Of a DNA stretch of 64,000 nucleotides, positions 1 to 12,240 are shown piece after piece. The DNA is taken from the NCBI GenBank assembly GCA_009760885.1, contig CM019707.1, positions 36,387,234 to 36,451,233 on the forward strand. The letters are read 5' to 3'. Within the stretch, counting starts at the first letter, position 1. Every line of letters begins with the position of its first letter. Source of the DNA: Achatina immaculata (lineage: Eukaryota; Mollusca; Gastropoda; Stylommatophora; Achatinidae). The translations under genes were made by a program, and so were the position numbers. Below the pieces are notes generated by a model. It saw only the letters and a list, made by a program, of their open reading frames with translations, was not told the origin of the DNA and did not search any database.

Positions 1-346
1 ATAGCTTATGTGTGTGTGAGTGTACTGTGTTTTGCTTTATAGCTTATGTGTGTGAGTGTACTGTGTTTTGCTTTATAGCTTATGTGTGTGAGTGTACTGT
101 GTTTTGCTTTATAGCTTATGTGTGTGTGAGTGTACTGTGTTTTGCTTTATAGTTTATGTGTGTGTGTGATTGTACTGTGTTTTGCTTTATATCTTATGTG
201 TGTGTGAGTGTACTGTGTTTTGCTTTACATCTTATGTGTGTGTGAGTGTACTGTGTTTTGCTTTATAGCCTATGTGTGTGTGATTGTACTGTGTTTTGCT
301 TTATAGCTTATGTGTGTGTGACTGTACTGTGTTTTGCTTTATAGCT
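1..346 (+). repeat. 38-40-bp tandem repeat, 9 units
   Basis: Units of TTTTGCTTTATAGCTTATGT then a GT run of variable length and GAGTGTACTG. Continues off the left edge. Confidence 0.92.
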
Positions 347-661
347 CAGAGTTAAGACAGGTGTTAGATGCAGTGAGCAGGTTCAGAATCTCATCACAGG
401 ATGCTTTTTTTTTTCGTGGGGGGGGGGGGCGCGCAGTAATAAATGCTTAAGCAGCATTTCTTTTTTTTTCTTCTCAAAAATTCAAAGACTGTTGATGTTC
501 CCAGCCTCAGAAAGTGGCAGAATAAAATTTAATTGTGAAATATAACTAATTCAAGTTTGAACAAATGGTTTTTTTTTAAAACTGTATCTTCCATTTCCTT
601 TCCCCTCATTTTTGACTAGTCACAGGTTGTATATGTAACAAATCAGAAGCTGTCAGTTTCT
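347..661. other. Non-coding spacer
   Basis: AT-rich sequence with a T8/G11/GCGC run near 405-435. No feature seen. Confidence 0.6.
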
Positions 662-840
662 CTCTCTCTGAACCTCAAGTGTCCAAGGCACATGGGGCTT
701 CCGTAAGGGTTTTCCACAAATGTCTGTCCTTTGCCTTTTTTTCTGCTCTTGCCCAGGTGAGCCCTCTATTGCTCAACATCCTTTCTGTTGCTCTTCTCCA
801 TGTCTCTTTTGGTCTACCCTTTTGGTCTTGTCAGTTTATA
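662..840 (-). mobile_element. LINE family E 3' end with (GA)n tail
   Basis: CTCTCTCTCTGAACCTCAAG, then CCAAGGCACATGGGGCTTCC. The minus strand gives the LR.PYVPWTL-type C-terminus and a (GA)n tail. Two further copies are at 8.8 and 19.4 kb, both minus. Confidence 0.7.
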
Positions 841-882
841 TATACATATGTATCTTTACACTTGTTTCTCTGTTTGCATCAC

Positions 883-1575
883 TTAACATTTACATCTCAC
901 ATCCTTTCCGTGCTGCTAAACGTTACACAGGGCCCCTGCATGGTAGTTCGCCAAGTTTTCCTGCTTTCAGCGAGTTCAACATCATTATGGGATTTTATGC
1001 CCACTAATCTGGCCCCTCTTAACAATGTCCTCTTTAGAGTTTCATGTGCTTTTGTTAGCCATTAGATTCACTGTTGTTTCAATTTCATTCAACATAATTT
1101 CATCTAGGTTGACATCTAGCTGTGGGATTGATAAGTTGGTTTCAATTTTTATCAATTCTTTTGGGTGTGGTCAATTAGGTACTTCTTGGAAGTGTTCAGC
1201 CCATCTTTGCTTTTATTCTTTACTTGATGTTAATAGGGTTCCAGTTTTGCTAAAGACTGGTCTTTCTTTGGATGTAATAGCACCCGTTAGCCTCTTCTGT
1301 ATGTTATACAGAGTTTTTGCTGTCTCCTGTTTCTGCTGCTTTCTCTGCTTCTTTCATCATACTGTCCGTGTAATCTCTTTTATCCCTTCTAGCTGAAATT
1401 TGTACTTCCTTGTCTGGTTCTTTGTATCTTGCTTTTGGCAAATCTATTCCAAGATCTGTCTTTATGTTCAACGTGGCTAACTTGGTTGCTTGTCTTTCAT
1501 GTATTTCCACTTGTCTTCAGACATCCATGCTTGCCATTTACTTACTAATATTTCCTTAGCCTGCCTGCTCCATGC
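883..1575 (-). mobile_element. LINE family B, internally deleted copy
   Basis: On the minus strand the end matches family B: ACCATGCAGGGGCCC..TGT.ACGTTTA and GGAAAGGATGTGAG. Further upstream it encodes the linker between endonuclease and RT (RRDKRDYTDSMMKEAEKAAE, then a WAEHF segment). The two parts are joined near 1025-1100, so most of the RT is missing. Confidence 0.7.
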
Positions 1576-1827
1576 TGCACCCACTTGCCAATAAGCAAGT
1601 CTGCTACGGGTGTCCTATTTCTAATCTTTCCTGTGGGAACAGACCCGTTATGCACAGGTCAGCCTGACATTATAAATTCCTATAAACCTGTGTCCAAGGT
1701 CAAAATGAAGCGAGGCACCCCACTGACAGGATTAAAACTTAAACAAAACCTCCCGCCCACTATCTCACTCCTTCTTTTATCTGCAGATTTTCGCTCTTCA
1801 AATAAACTGTATAAAGATGAATGATAC

Positions 1828-2075
1828 CATGTGGTTACATACACATCTATCAGTTCCCTACCCATGTGGTATATACACATCTATCAGTTCCCTACCCATG
1901 TGGTATATACACATCTATCAGTTTCCTACCCATGTGGTATATACACATCTCTCACTTTCCTTCTCATGTAGTAAATATACATCTATCACTTTCCTACCCA
2001 TGTGGTATATACATATCTATTACTTTCCTACCAATGTGGTATATACATAACTATCACTTTCCTACCAATATATCA
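1828..2075 (+). repeat. 34-bp minisatellite, about 7 units
   Basis: Units of CCATGTGGTATATACACATC plus TATCAGTTCCCTAC. Ends in ATCATCATCATC at 2072-2088 and is followed by a CT-rich tract (2155-2220). Confidence 0.9.
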
Positions 2076-2239
2076 TCATCATCATCATAATATGTTCTCA
2101 AACATATTGCCCACACCTTTTAATCTTTATCTCTCAGTTTCAAACATTTTTCTTCACCCCTCCCCCTCCCCCCTCTCTCTCTTTCCCTCTCTCTCTCTCT
2201 CTCTCTCTTTCCCTCTCTATATAAAACTATATAAAAGAC

Positions 2240-3495
2240 AACACAATAGAGGTTACAAGCACTCGAGACCTGCTGCCTGAGAAGGATTCTAAACACCAAA
2301 CAGCAGGACAAGACCAGGAACGAGGAGGTCTAGGAAAGAGAAGGACAAGACCAGGAACGAGGAGGTCTAGGAAAGAGAAGGACAAGACCAGGAACGAGGA
2401 GGTCTAGGAAAGAGAAGGACAAGACCAGGAACGAGGAGGTCTAGGAAAGAGAAGGACAAGACCAGGAACGAGGAGGTCTAGGAAAGAGCAGGACAAGACC
2501 AGGAACGAGGAGGTCTAGGAAAGAGAAGGACAAGACCAGGAACGAGGAGGTCTAGGAAAGAGTAGGACAAGACCAGGAACGAGGAGGTCTAGGAAAGAGA
2601 AGGACAAGACAAGGAAAGATGAGATCTAGGAAAGAGTAGGACAAGACCAGGAACGAGGAGGTCTAGGAAAGAGAAGGACAAGACAAGGAAAGATGAGATC
2701 TAGGAAAGAGTAGGACAAGACCAGGAATGAGGAGGTCTAGGAAAGAGTAGGACAAGACAAGGAAAGATGAGATCTAGGAAAGAGCAGGACAAGACCAGGA
2801 ACAAGGTCTAGGAAAGAGTAGGACAAGACCAGGAACAAGGTCTAGGAAAGAGCAGGACAAGACCAGGAACAAGGTCTAGGAAAGAGCAGGACAAGACCAG
2901 GAACAAGGTCTAGGAAAGAGCAGGACAAGACCAGGAACAAGGTCTAGGAAAGAGTAGGACAAGACCAGGAACAAGGTCTAGGAAAGAGCAGGACAAGACC
3001 AGGAACAAGGTCTAGGAAGAGCAGGACAAGACCAGGAACAAGGTCTAGGAAAGAGTAGGACAAGACCAGGAACAAGGTCTAGGAAAGAGCAGGACAAGAC
3101 CAGGAACAAGGTCTAGGAAAGAGTAGGACAAGACCAGGAACAAGGTCTAGGAAAGAGCAGGACAAGACCAGGAACAAGGTCTAGGAAAGAGCAGGACAAG
3201 AGCCTTTGAATCTACAAATCATGTCATGAAAATGGAGATGGGCTGGCCACACATGAGAAAACCAGACACCAACATAACAAGGCAGGCACTGACATGGAAC
3301 CCCCTGGGGAAACAGAAATCAAGAAAGGCCCAGAACTGCTTGGAGGAGGGAAATTATGAAAGTGCTTAGAGACATGGAGTGAAGCAGAGAACAAATCCAT
3401 GAACAGGGATGACTGGAGAAACTTTATCCATGGCCTATACCCCCAAGGGGGTGACAGATGATGATGACGACGACGACGATGATGATGATATATAA
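2240..3495 (+). mobile_element. LINE family F copy containing a 0.9-kb internal minisatellite
   Basis: The left part (2250-2305) aligns with the 52.8 kb copy (AATAGAGGTTACAAGCACTC and TGAGAAGGATTCTAAACA). The right part (3195-3495) aligns with 53.3-53.6 kb (CTACAAATCATG, GGCCACACATGAGAAAACC, CAAGGGGGTGACAG). It ends in a (GAT/GAC)n tail. Between them lies the tandem array, where the other copy has one unit. Confidence 0.85.
2306..3197 (+). repeat. 37-/34-bp minisatellite, about 25 units, derived from LINE F
   Basis: Two blocks. To about 2790, 37-base units of GGACAAGACCAGGAACGAGG plus AGGTCTAGGAAAGAGAA; afterwards 34-base units lacking one GAG. A variant unit with GACAAGGAAAGATGAGATC alternates in the first block. 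The unit corresponds to LINE coding sequence (QDKIRNEKVWVRAG region). Confidence 0.93.
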
Positions 3496-3839
3496 AACTA
3501 AATATACAAATATACAGAAGCTACTGCAGTAAAGTTGTGACAGCAAAATATTAAAAATATTTAAAACAAAATTATAAAAAGCTTTATCAATTAATGAGCA
3601 CACAACTGTATCACTTCAGTTTACACCTTAATCATACAAAAATATACAGGGTAAAGAAACAGGGAAAGAAGATAAAACATAAATTCTCAGCAATAAACAG
3701 AAAAAAAAACAAAACAAAACAAAATGGAGCACTTAGCTGTGGCTTGCAAGAATCTACATCCAAGAGAGAGTGTGAGGGTGGTTTTAAGTACTATGAATGT
3801 TCAAATAAAAACTTACAGGTGAGGTAGGCTGACAGTTAA

Positions 3840-4450
3840 AAAAAAAGGAGGAAGAGGGCTGGGAAAACAAGAAAGGAGAGAGAGAGAGAGAAAATGAGAG
3901 AGAGTGAGAGAATGAGTGAGAGTGAGAGAGTATGTGTAGGGTGAAGTACTATGAATGTTCAAATAAAGACTTGCAGGTGAGGTATGCCGACAGGGGGGTG
4001 GGAAAACAAGAAAGGAGAGAGAGAGTGAGAGAAAGAGAGTGAGAGAGTGAGAGAATGAGAGAGAGTGTGAGAAAGAGGGAGAGTGAGAGAAAAAGAGAGA
4101 GTGAGAGAGAGTGAGAAAAAGAGAGAGAGAGAGAAAAAGAGAGAGAAAGACAGTGAGAGAGCTAGAGACTGTATGTGCATGTGCGAGAGAGAGAGAGAGT
4201 GAGAGAGAGAGAGAGAGAGAGAGAATGAGAGTGAGAGAAAGAAAGAGAGAAAGAGAGAGAGTGAGAGAGACAGAAAGACGGTGAAAAAGAGCTCATGTGT
4301 ATGAGAGAGTGAGGGAGAGACAGAACAGACAGACAAAAGAGAGCAAGGGACAGTATGTATATATGTGTGTAAGAGATAGAACAGACAGAAAAAGAGAGCT
4401 AGGGACAGTATGTATTTGTGTGTGTGTGAGAGAGAGACAGAACAGACATC
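3840..4450 (+). repeat. Polypurine (GA)-rich tract
   Basis: About 600 bases of GAGAGA/GAAAGA, purine on the plus strand, with a duplicated lead-in (AAGTACTATGAATGTTCAAA at about 3787 and 3945). Open frames on it are artefacts. Confidence 0.85.
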
Positions 4451-4924
4451 TAGTGCTTTTACAGACTAAAAACAATGGCGTTTCCAAGTGTGGGATAGTA
4501 GCACAGACTGTGATAATGTGGGCATTCACAGAGAAACACTCACCCAGCGTAGTACACGTGTGAGTATATGATTATGTGTATGCTCAAATTCAGGGCCGTG
4601 CTTATGTCTGTAAATCGATATAACGATTATCCAGACATATAACCTCGCCATAAAGCGAAAAATGACGTAAAGCGTATTACACAGAGGTGAACATACAGTA
4701 CATAACTTCAAAAGACACGACATATTTTAAAACACAAACACAAAAACTAAAATTACAATGACATTAAATAAGCAAATGTTCATTAATATATGGCTGTAAT
4801 GAATCATCGTAATACGGGATATCGGAAAATGGAGACTACTATATCTGCATATTTCTGTATGTGTGGTGTATCCGTGTGAACAAATTTATAGACGTCAATG
4901 TATGTGAGAATTTTGGAGAATTTT

Positions 4925-5950
4925 AAGTCTATATGGAATACCATCTAAAAATGTCAACATCATTAAGGACTTCTACAATGGATATGTTTGTGCGCTTGAC
5001 AGAAGAAGGGATGAGTGAATGGTTCCAGATTGAAACAGGCGTGAAACAAGGATGTATACTGTCTCCTTTACTTTTTGGGATTACAATAGACTTCATAATG
5101 AAAAAATGCTGCACAGGTAACACAGGTATTGACTGGGTACATGGGACCCAACTAGAAGATTTTGATTTTGCTGATGACATAACTCTTATCAGTAATAATG
5201 TGAATTCCATGCAAGAAAAAAACAGATGGCCTGCCTTCACTGGCTAGCAAAATAGGACTTGAAATTAACAAGGACAAAACAAAAATAATGAAAATTCCCA
5301 TTAATCAAAATGGAAAAATACACACAGAAGGGACAGATATTGAAGAAGTCAATCAATTTGCATACCTTGGCAGCTACATAGACCAGGATGGTGACACTAG
5401 AAAGGAAGTTAGAATCAGAATTGCAAAAGCAGCATCGATCTTCAAAAATCTTGAGAACATACGGGATTCAAAAGTTATAAGCACAAAAACCAAGTTAAGA
5501 CTATTCAATTCAAATGTAATATCCACCCTCATTTATGCATGCGAACGCTGGAAAACAACTAAAGAAATAGACAACAAATTAGACTCTTCTGAAAACAAAT
5601 GCCTAAGGAAAATACCCGGCATCAAGTGGAACGAATTCAAGAACAATGCAGAGATAAGACAGATGACTGAACAACAACCAGTCTCATGGGTGATCAGGAA
5701 AAGGAGATGGACATATATTGGTGATATGATGAGAAGAAACGATCAGAGAATCCCAAAACAAGCTATCAAAGAAAAAGAGGCAGACCGCGTGAAACTCTGA
5801 AGAGGACACTGTTAAGAGAGGCTAAATTAACAGGCATAAAATTCCTTGATGAGGTTGAAAGACTCGCCGAAGACAGGAAAAATTGGCGAACTACTTTGCG
5901 AGCCCTATGTGACGTTTAATGGCACGGGAAGGATATAAGATATAAGATAA
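4925..5950 (+). mobile_element. LINE family B, reverse transcriptase palm to C-terminus
   Basis: The reading starts in the RT palm. VKQGCILSPLLFGITIDF and FDFADDITLISNN contain the conserved SPLLF and catalytic FADD motifs. A frameshift near 5240 leads into a second open stretch (5288-5800): FAYLGSYIDQDGDTRKEV, STLIYACERWKTTKEID, CLRKIPGIKWNEFKNNAEIR and RRWTYIGDMMRR. A further shift near 5795 precedes the terminal WRTTLRALCDV and stop. The 3' tail is GGATATAAGATATAAGATAAG. 5'-truncated and inactive. Confidence 0.9.
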
Positions 5951-6800
5951 GAATGCATGTGTGTTCATTTATGACTTGCAGCCAGTGACGAGTAACGATT
6001 CGCTAGATCTTACAGCCACTTTTGTCTTGTTTCGATGTTTTTAAACTTCGCCCATTACGAACCAAAGCGCAATCACTCTGTACCGAGTTCCAGCCAACGT
6101 TAAGGAAACGAAAGAGTGGGTCAGTTGGCTGGTTCAGCGAATTCTGAGGAGCAGCGGATCCAGTTGGAGTGTATGAAAATCTAGGAGATTAAGAGAAAAA
6201 AATAGAGCTAGGATCAATTCTGAGGAACAGAAGCCGCCAGAAATGATGTACCGTCCATAAAGAGCTGAAGAGCGGGAACAATCGAGGAGATGTAGCCAGA
6301 AGCAGTTCTGAGCAAGGGCCGAAGCTGCTGTCACTTTGGAAGACCGCAGGCCTTTTCGCGTGTACACAAAACTAACATTTCCACGAAAATCTCTTTTATC
6401 CTAGCACAATGACGAAACGTGTGCCCGGTACACTTTATGTGTGGCTCATATTTCAGGCCACTATTCCTCTTCTCAGTGTAAGAAATCAGACGTCTCTAGG
6501 TGATCAAGTAAGGGAGAAACAAGGTTTGAACCGGTGCCTGTTAATGCAGCAGGCGAGCTTTTGTCTCAAAGTTATTCAACAAAGTCTGGCCGTGCCAGTT
6601 TAGCGTTTAGAAACAGAGTGGTTCATAAAATCTAGTGACTCCGTGCCAAAGGTCTGTCCAACATTCTTGGATAATGTTTAACTTGCTTTTTGGTCTCTTG
6701 GGGATAACGTTTAACCCGCTTTTTGCTCTCTTTGGGACTCCATTTTTTTCCTTTGTTCATGCTGCTGGGCTTTTCATGCCATATCCTGCCTATTTTCCTC
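5951..6800. other. Non-coding stretch
   Basis: No gene, element end or tandem array recognised. A short tandem of TAACGTTTAACCCGCTTTTT-like sequence (AT 6670-6735) repeats twice. Confidence 0.5.
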
Positions 6801-6809
6801 ACTGACCGG

Positions 6810-7107
6810 AGAGAGAGAGTGAACAACGGACAACGAAAGAGGAGAGAGAAAGAGAAGTGGGAGAGAGAAAGAAAGTGAGAGCAAACGTGACAGAAAGAAA
6901 GATGGAGAGAAAGAAAGAAAGAAAGAAAAGAAAAAGAGAGAGAGAGAAAGAGAGGGAAAGGAGAAGAGAGAAAGAGAGGGGGAGAGAAGAAAGCGCGCAA
7001 GAGAGCAAGAGAGAGTATAAGAGAGAGAGACAGATAGAAAGAGAGAGAGAGAGAAAAGAGAGGATGCAAGAGAACAGGTGAGAGAAAGAGAAAAAAATGT
7101 GAGAGAG
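6810..7107 (+). repeat. Polypurine GA-rich tract
   Basis: GAGAGA/GAAAGA repeats, purine on plus, abutting the 3' end of the minus-strand CR1-like LINE. Confidence 0.85.
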
Positions 7108-7990
7108 AAAGAAAGATTGATTGATCTTTATTTGAAAATGGTTAAGAATTGGGCACGCAGGCCCGTCTGACATTCTGCCCTTTATCATACATCTTTCACT
7201 CCATTCCAGACATTCTACAAATATGCTGTTCATGTAACAAACATAATTAACACTGAAGCTGAGAGACATAAAATAAAATATAACATTTACGTTTCGCTCT
7301 TATCCATTCACTCAGTACAGAAGTAACTACATATATATGTAAATGACTATCTACTAAACAAAAATTTCGGGACTATTCAGAATAAACAATTAACTGTATT
7401 CGGTGTCTGTAAGAGCAGTCTAAAATAACTTTTAAGTTTTATGATTCATGGAGGCATGTAGTCGACATCAAATAGATAAAGTTTGTATTTGTAGGAAGGA
7501 GTATAATTTATATTTTTTTATACAGGACGGGAGGGTATTCCAAAAATGAGCAGCAGAATAACTAAAGCTTTTCTTGTAAAGATCAAGTCTAGGTTTTGGA
7601 AGACATATGTTGTTCAAGCGTTGGCTGCACTTTGGGCTAAATTTAAACAGGTTCCATAGATAAAGCGGGGCATGCCGTGAAAGAATTTAATGTACTAACT
7701 TGGCTTTGTTGAAGAGGAACCTGTTCTTAAGAGGCAGTATTTTGATACGTTTGTGCTGGTTAGTTGTTTGTGCTTGATCTTTGTCACTAATAAGCTTTAC
7801 TGCTCGCTTTTGAAGTGAGCAAAGCCTCTTTGTATTTGACACTGAGCAACCATCCCAGATTGTTGACCAATAGTCTAAATGTGTTTGTATATGTGATATA
7901 TAGTACGTCTTCCTTGTGTCTTGATTGATGAAGTGCTTAATTTTGGCTAACTGGTATACTTTTTGTGCGATGAGTTTTGTGAGAGAAAGA
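7108..7990 (-). mobile_element. CR1/jockey-like LINE 3' fragment
   Basis: Minus strand encodes KLIAQKVYQLAKIKHFINQD, THLDYWSTIWDGCS, RLCSLQKRAVKLI and KILPLKNRF. This is the C-terminal RT region common in CR1/jockey-type elements (HLDYC..IWG, LQ+RA.+LI). About 580 bases of 3' UTR end in CATTTTCAAATAAAGATCAA on that strand. 11140-11210 carries a related 3' end in plus orientation. Confidence 0.75.
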
Positions 7991-8114
7991 GAGAAAAAGA
8001 GAAGGAGAAAGAGAGAGAGAGAAAGAGAAAGAGAGAGCACAAGAGAGCAAGAGAAAGAATGAGAAAAGAAAGAGAAAAAAGAGACAGCGAAAGAGAGAAT
8101 AAGAGACAGAGATT

Positions 8115-8150
<36 letters not shown>
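7978..8150 (+). repeat. Polypurine GA-rich tract
   Basis: GAGAAAGAGAG repeats ending in a pure (GA)n of about 30 bases. Confidence 0.85.
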
Positions 8151-8151
<1 letters not shown>

Positions 8152-8774
8152 ATTCCACCTGCCTTCTCCTGTGGCCAGACATTCCAAGTAATGGCTACCA
8201 GGTTTACACGTCCTGACTGACTGCAAGAGCAGCCCACCATCGATTAGTCCTCGCAGGAGGACAGCATGACCAACATAAAAGACACGTGACTCTTATTCTA
8301 CAGGTACCCGCGTGCGTGTGAAACTCTACAGGCGTGGCTAATACACCTGGTAGGCTAACCACGTTTGCAGTATTATTATATAAAGGTGTGACAAACCCGG
8401 CACGGAGTGTAGCGCCATATTTACCAGTAACTATATTCACCGTACAGGCAGATCACGTTAGCCAGCAAATCTGTGACAGATCTGGTTGAGAAGCTTCACA
8501 CAAAGTTATAAGATATGCATGATAGACATCTCATAAACGAAGATTATACTGTCATACGATTGCAGATAAAATATGTCTATGAGATATACGACGGAGAAGC
8601 ATACAGCGTATAATCTAACGCCCACTCGGTCTCCAACTGCTACGAGAACTTTTATATCGCGAGTTTGTTTTTTTTTCTTTTGGGTCGAAAGGGTGAATGA
8701 ACTTCATTTTCTAACTGTGAAAGATTGAGCATGCGAGAAATAAGAGACATGACGACCGAGGTAAAACTGGTTTT
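8151..8774. other. Non-coding stretch
   Basis: No supported feature. Contains one oligo-T (about 8670). Confidence 0.5.
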
Positions 8775-8945
8775 CTATCTCTCTGGACCTTAAAGTGTCC
8801 AAGGCATATGGGGCTTCCGGAAGGGCTTTCCACAAATTCACGTCCTCTGCCCTCCCCCCCCCCGTTCTTGCTGAAGTGAGCCCTCTACTACTCAACATCC
8901 TCTCTGTTGTTCCTTCTCTGTGTCTCCTCCTTTGGTCTACTCTTA
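8775..8945 (-). mobile_element. LINE family E 3' end
   Basis: Minus strand encodes MLSSRGLTSARTGG, LWKALPEAPYALDTL and a GAGAGATAGA tail. The most diverged of the three copies. Confidence 0.7.
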
Positions 8946-9371
8946 AAACTGGTTCTGGTAGAAAACATGGAGGGTGTGTGGTTCAGTTTTACAAAAAAGA
9001 TAAGAGTGAGGAAAGTGGGCAGGAACAAGAATTGCAGAAAGTAAAATGAGTACGTACAGATGACGAACATATAACAATCCAATATTTCGGCAAAAGCCTT
9101 TTTCAAGGACTACATAAAAAAAAACCAACACAACTGATAAAAAGAAAACGGAAAAAAATTAATGAAAAATACAGACTCAGTTTGTTTTTTTTTTTTGGTG
9201 GGGGGGGGGGGGCCTCCTCCTACTAAAAATAGACGAGTTCCTGAAAAGAGCGCTGAAAGATTAGGCACACAAGACAAACTTTCTGATATTTTTTTATCTC
9301 CGTACTTTCACACTGCTCTGGACACTTCACCTCGGTTATTCTTGTCCAATCTGTGTCATCATTCGTGATAC

Positions 9372-9855
9372 CTATAACCAGGTCTTATGCATCTATTTTC
9401 CTCTATTTGCTCTTCTTCTCCACTCTATAACCAGGTCTTATGCATCTATTTTCCTCCACTTGCTCTTCTTCTCCACTATATAACCAGGTCTTATGCATCT
9501 ATTTTCCTCCACTTGCTCTTCTTCTCCACTATATAACCAGGTCGTATGCATCTATTTTCCTCCACTTGCTCTTCTTATCCACTCTATAACCAGGTCTTAT
9601 GCATCTATTTTCCTCCACTTGCTCTGCTTGTGCATCCTATAACCAATTCTTCTGTATCTGTTTCCCTATACTTGCTCTTCTTGTCAACCCTATAACCAGG
9701 TCTTATGCATCTATTTTCCTTCACTTGCTCTCTTGCCCACTCTATAACCAGATCTTCTGCGTCTATTTTCCTCCACTTGCTCGTCTTTTCGACCCTATAA
9801 CCAGGTCTTCTGCGTCTATTTTCCCTTCACTTCCTCTGCTTGTCTAGATATTTTT
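9372..9855 (+). repeat. 53-bp minisatellite, about 9 units
   Basis: Units of CTATAACCAGGTCTTATGCA then TCTATTTTCCTCCACTTGCT and CTTCTTCTCCA. Unit length varies slightly in the last four. Confidence 0.92.
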
Positions 9856-10164
9856 CATGTCCCAGTTTAACCCTCTCACTCATACATTAATTTCCATGCT
9901 CTGCAAGAATAAACTCCGATGAGAAATGTTGGTAGATAGAAACTGGAATGAGGGTTAAAGTTTAAGAATACGAGCTGGGCCAGAACTGTGTTCATTTTAT
10001 CATGTCGGCATTTCGTGCTGGAGTTTCTTACATGGAGGAGGTCAAAATGCTAAGTCTACATATTTTTCACACATTTTTGTGCTTTTATATGTCCTGTTGT
10101 TTTTTTATGTGATTCCAGAAAAAGACTTTTGCCAAAATATTTGATTGTTGTATGTCTTTCATTT

Positions 10165-10605
10165 ATATGTACTCTTCTTGCTTCCCATCGCAACATATGC
10201 CTGTGAGACCTGGACACTTAACAAAACAGCTGACAAACACATAAATGCCTTTGAATGTAAATGCTACAGAAGAGTTCTTCAATATCATGGACACACAAAA
10301 AGAACAAATATATCCATACTACTAGAACTTAATACTGAAGAATTGCTGGCTAGTAAAGGGGACTAAACTGAGAAAACTTAAAATACTGTCGAAATAATAA
10401 ACATTATGAGAATTTAGAGAAGACCGTCTTGGAAGAGTACGTAATGGGAAAAAGAAAGAGATGAAGACCAAGGCGAAGATGGCTGCAAGACATCGTTGAT
10501 GATCGGCGAATGGATGCATCAGCAACAAGCCATCTTGCTCACAACCGAGAGGCTTACAGGAGAGCTGCTAGGGAGGCAAAGTTCCGCAAGGGACATAACT
10601 GACTG
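10165..10605 (+). mobile_element. LINE family C 3' fragment
   Basis: Encodes TYACETWTLNKTADKHINAF, ECKCYRRVLQY and TNISILLELN. Frameshifts follow, with the GRRLQDIVD and HNREAYRRAAREAKFRKG end of the family. Relatives of the last segment recur at nine other places in this window. Confidence 0.82.
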
Positions 10606-11134
10606 ACTTGTTGCTTTGTGCCATTCTTGTTTCTGCTCACCATCCTCACTCTTTCTATTATTTGTTTGTTTGTTAAACTGTACCATACACCCATCTACTT
10701 TCAGTACTTTTCATTTTATCCAGACTTTGCCTAAGTATAGCTCCGAGCCCTGATTCGCGTAGTTGTCGTGCAAGATCTACTAAAACTGCTAGTGTTGTAG
10801 GGGGAGGGGGGGGCGTTAAAGAGTTAATATACAATTTCCCAGCAACGCAGCTGGAGTTTACTACATCACAATGGCCCGTTCAGATCGTTGCTGCACCCAT
10901 ATGATCGTGCTGTGTCACTGAGCTTATGTAGAAGACAAGAAATGAACGATCCCTTTTTCCTGTGTTTTAAAGCGATTTCACTGTAAGTGTACGTGAGATG
11001 TGTATTAGCTGAGTCCCATGTATTTAGTTCTTTCATATTTGTAAATGTATGGATGACCGCTTTATTATTTTATATTTTATTCTTGCTGCTTATGTACTTA
11101 GTATTCTAGAAATAAACGGAATGAATGGGAAGAA
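10606..11134. other. Non-coding stretch
   Basis: Nothing recognised except a G-rich run near 10800. Confidence 0.5.
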
Positions 11135-11210
11135 AGAATGAAGGACAGAATGTTAGACAGGCCCGCATGGCCAATTCTTCACCCTTTTAAAACAAAGTTC
11201 GTTCAATCGC
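11135..11210 (+). mobile_element. Related CR1-like 3' end
   Basis: AGAATGTTAGACAGGCCCGC and GGCCAATTCTTCACCCTTTT match the complement of 7135-7175. Confidence 0.5.
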
Positions 11211-11249
11211 CCGTGCTGTCTTTTTTGGCTTTAAGTTTATCCAAAGCCT

Positions 11250-11700
11250 GTCAGTTAATCGACTGATCTCAGAAGGTGGGCTGGACATTCCCATATCTGC
11301 TCCGTCGCCCGTTCTGGTAACCAATGTAAAATGTGTACTGGCTCTCCATGTCGCGTCCCTGCATGTAATGATACAAAAAGCAACCCCGTCCCAATCGACG
11401 GAGACATCTTAAGGAGATAAGATATCTGTGGACAAGTATTCACTGACCTGCGGGCATCTATAGCGCGTGACACGGTCGGCACCATACTTGGGGCTGCTTG
11501 TATAAAGAATTCCGCTTGGTATTTTTTATCCTTATGATTTTAATAGTGCAGTAAAATGTTTTGGAAAATTTCTAGCTTTACTAAACAATACCATACGTTC
11601 TCTAGCCGTCCACATGCACAATTACAAAAATGAGTTTTCGTAACGTCACAAAATTTGCTAGGAGCGCAGAAAGACTGGGTCTAATAACCCAAAAATGAAT
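11250..11700. other. Unassigned sequence, probably repeat-derived
   Basis: Short similarity (GGACATTCCCAT..CTGC) to 63868-63905. No coding gene supported. Confidence 0.35.
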
Positions 11701-11764
11701 TTTTTGTTTCTTTAACTCAATATGTCAGGACTGTTCCTTGCACCTCCTCCAGGATCCAGCTCTA

Positions 11765-12240
11765 CGAGAGGAGGAGGAGGTGGAGAACAAAGAGGGAGGT
11801 GGAGAATAAGAAGGAGAAGAAGAAGAAGGAGGACGAGGAGAAGGAGGACGAGAAGAAGGAGGAGGAGGAGAAGGACGAGGAGAAGAAGAAAGAGGAGGAG
11901 CAGGAGGAAAGAGGAGAAGGAGGTGGAGGATGAAAGAAGAAGACGAAGGAGGAGATAGAGAAGACGGAGGAGGGGCAGCAGGAGAGAAGAAGGAGGAAAG
12001 AATAAGAGGAAAAAAGAAGGAAGGGCGAGGAGGAAGAGGAGAAGAAGAAGAATAAGGAAGAGGACAGAAGAAGAAGAAGGAGGAGGGGGAGGAGAGAAGG
12101 AGGAAGAGGAGGAGAATAAGAATGAGAAGGAGGAGGAGGAGGAGAAGGAGAGAAGGAGGAGGAGAAGGAGAGAAGGGGAGGAGAAGAAGAAGATGAAGAA
12201 GAGGAAGAAAAATAAGGTAGAGGAGGAGAAGGAGAGAAAA
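11765..12240 (+). repeat. GAGGAGAAGAAG polypurine tract
   Basis: About 475 bases with hardly a pyrimidine on the plus strand, made of GGA and GAA triplets. Encodes poly-Arg/Glu in spurious frames. Confidence 0.88.
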
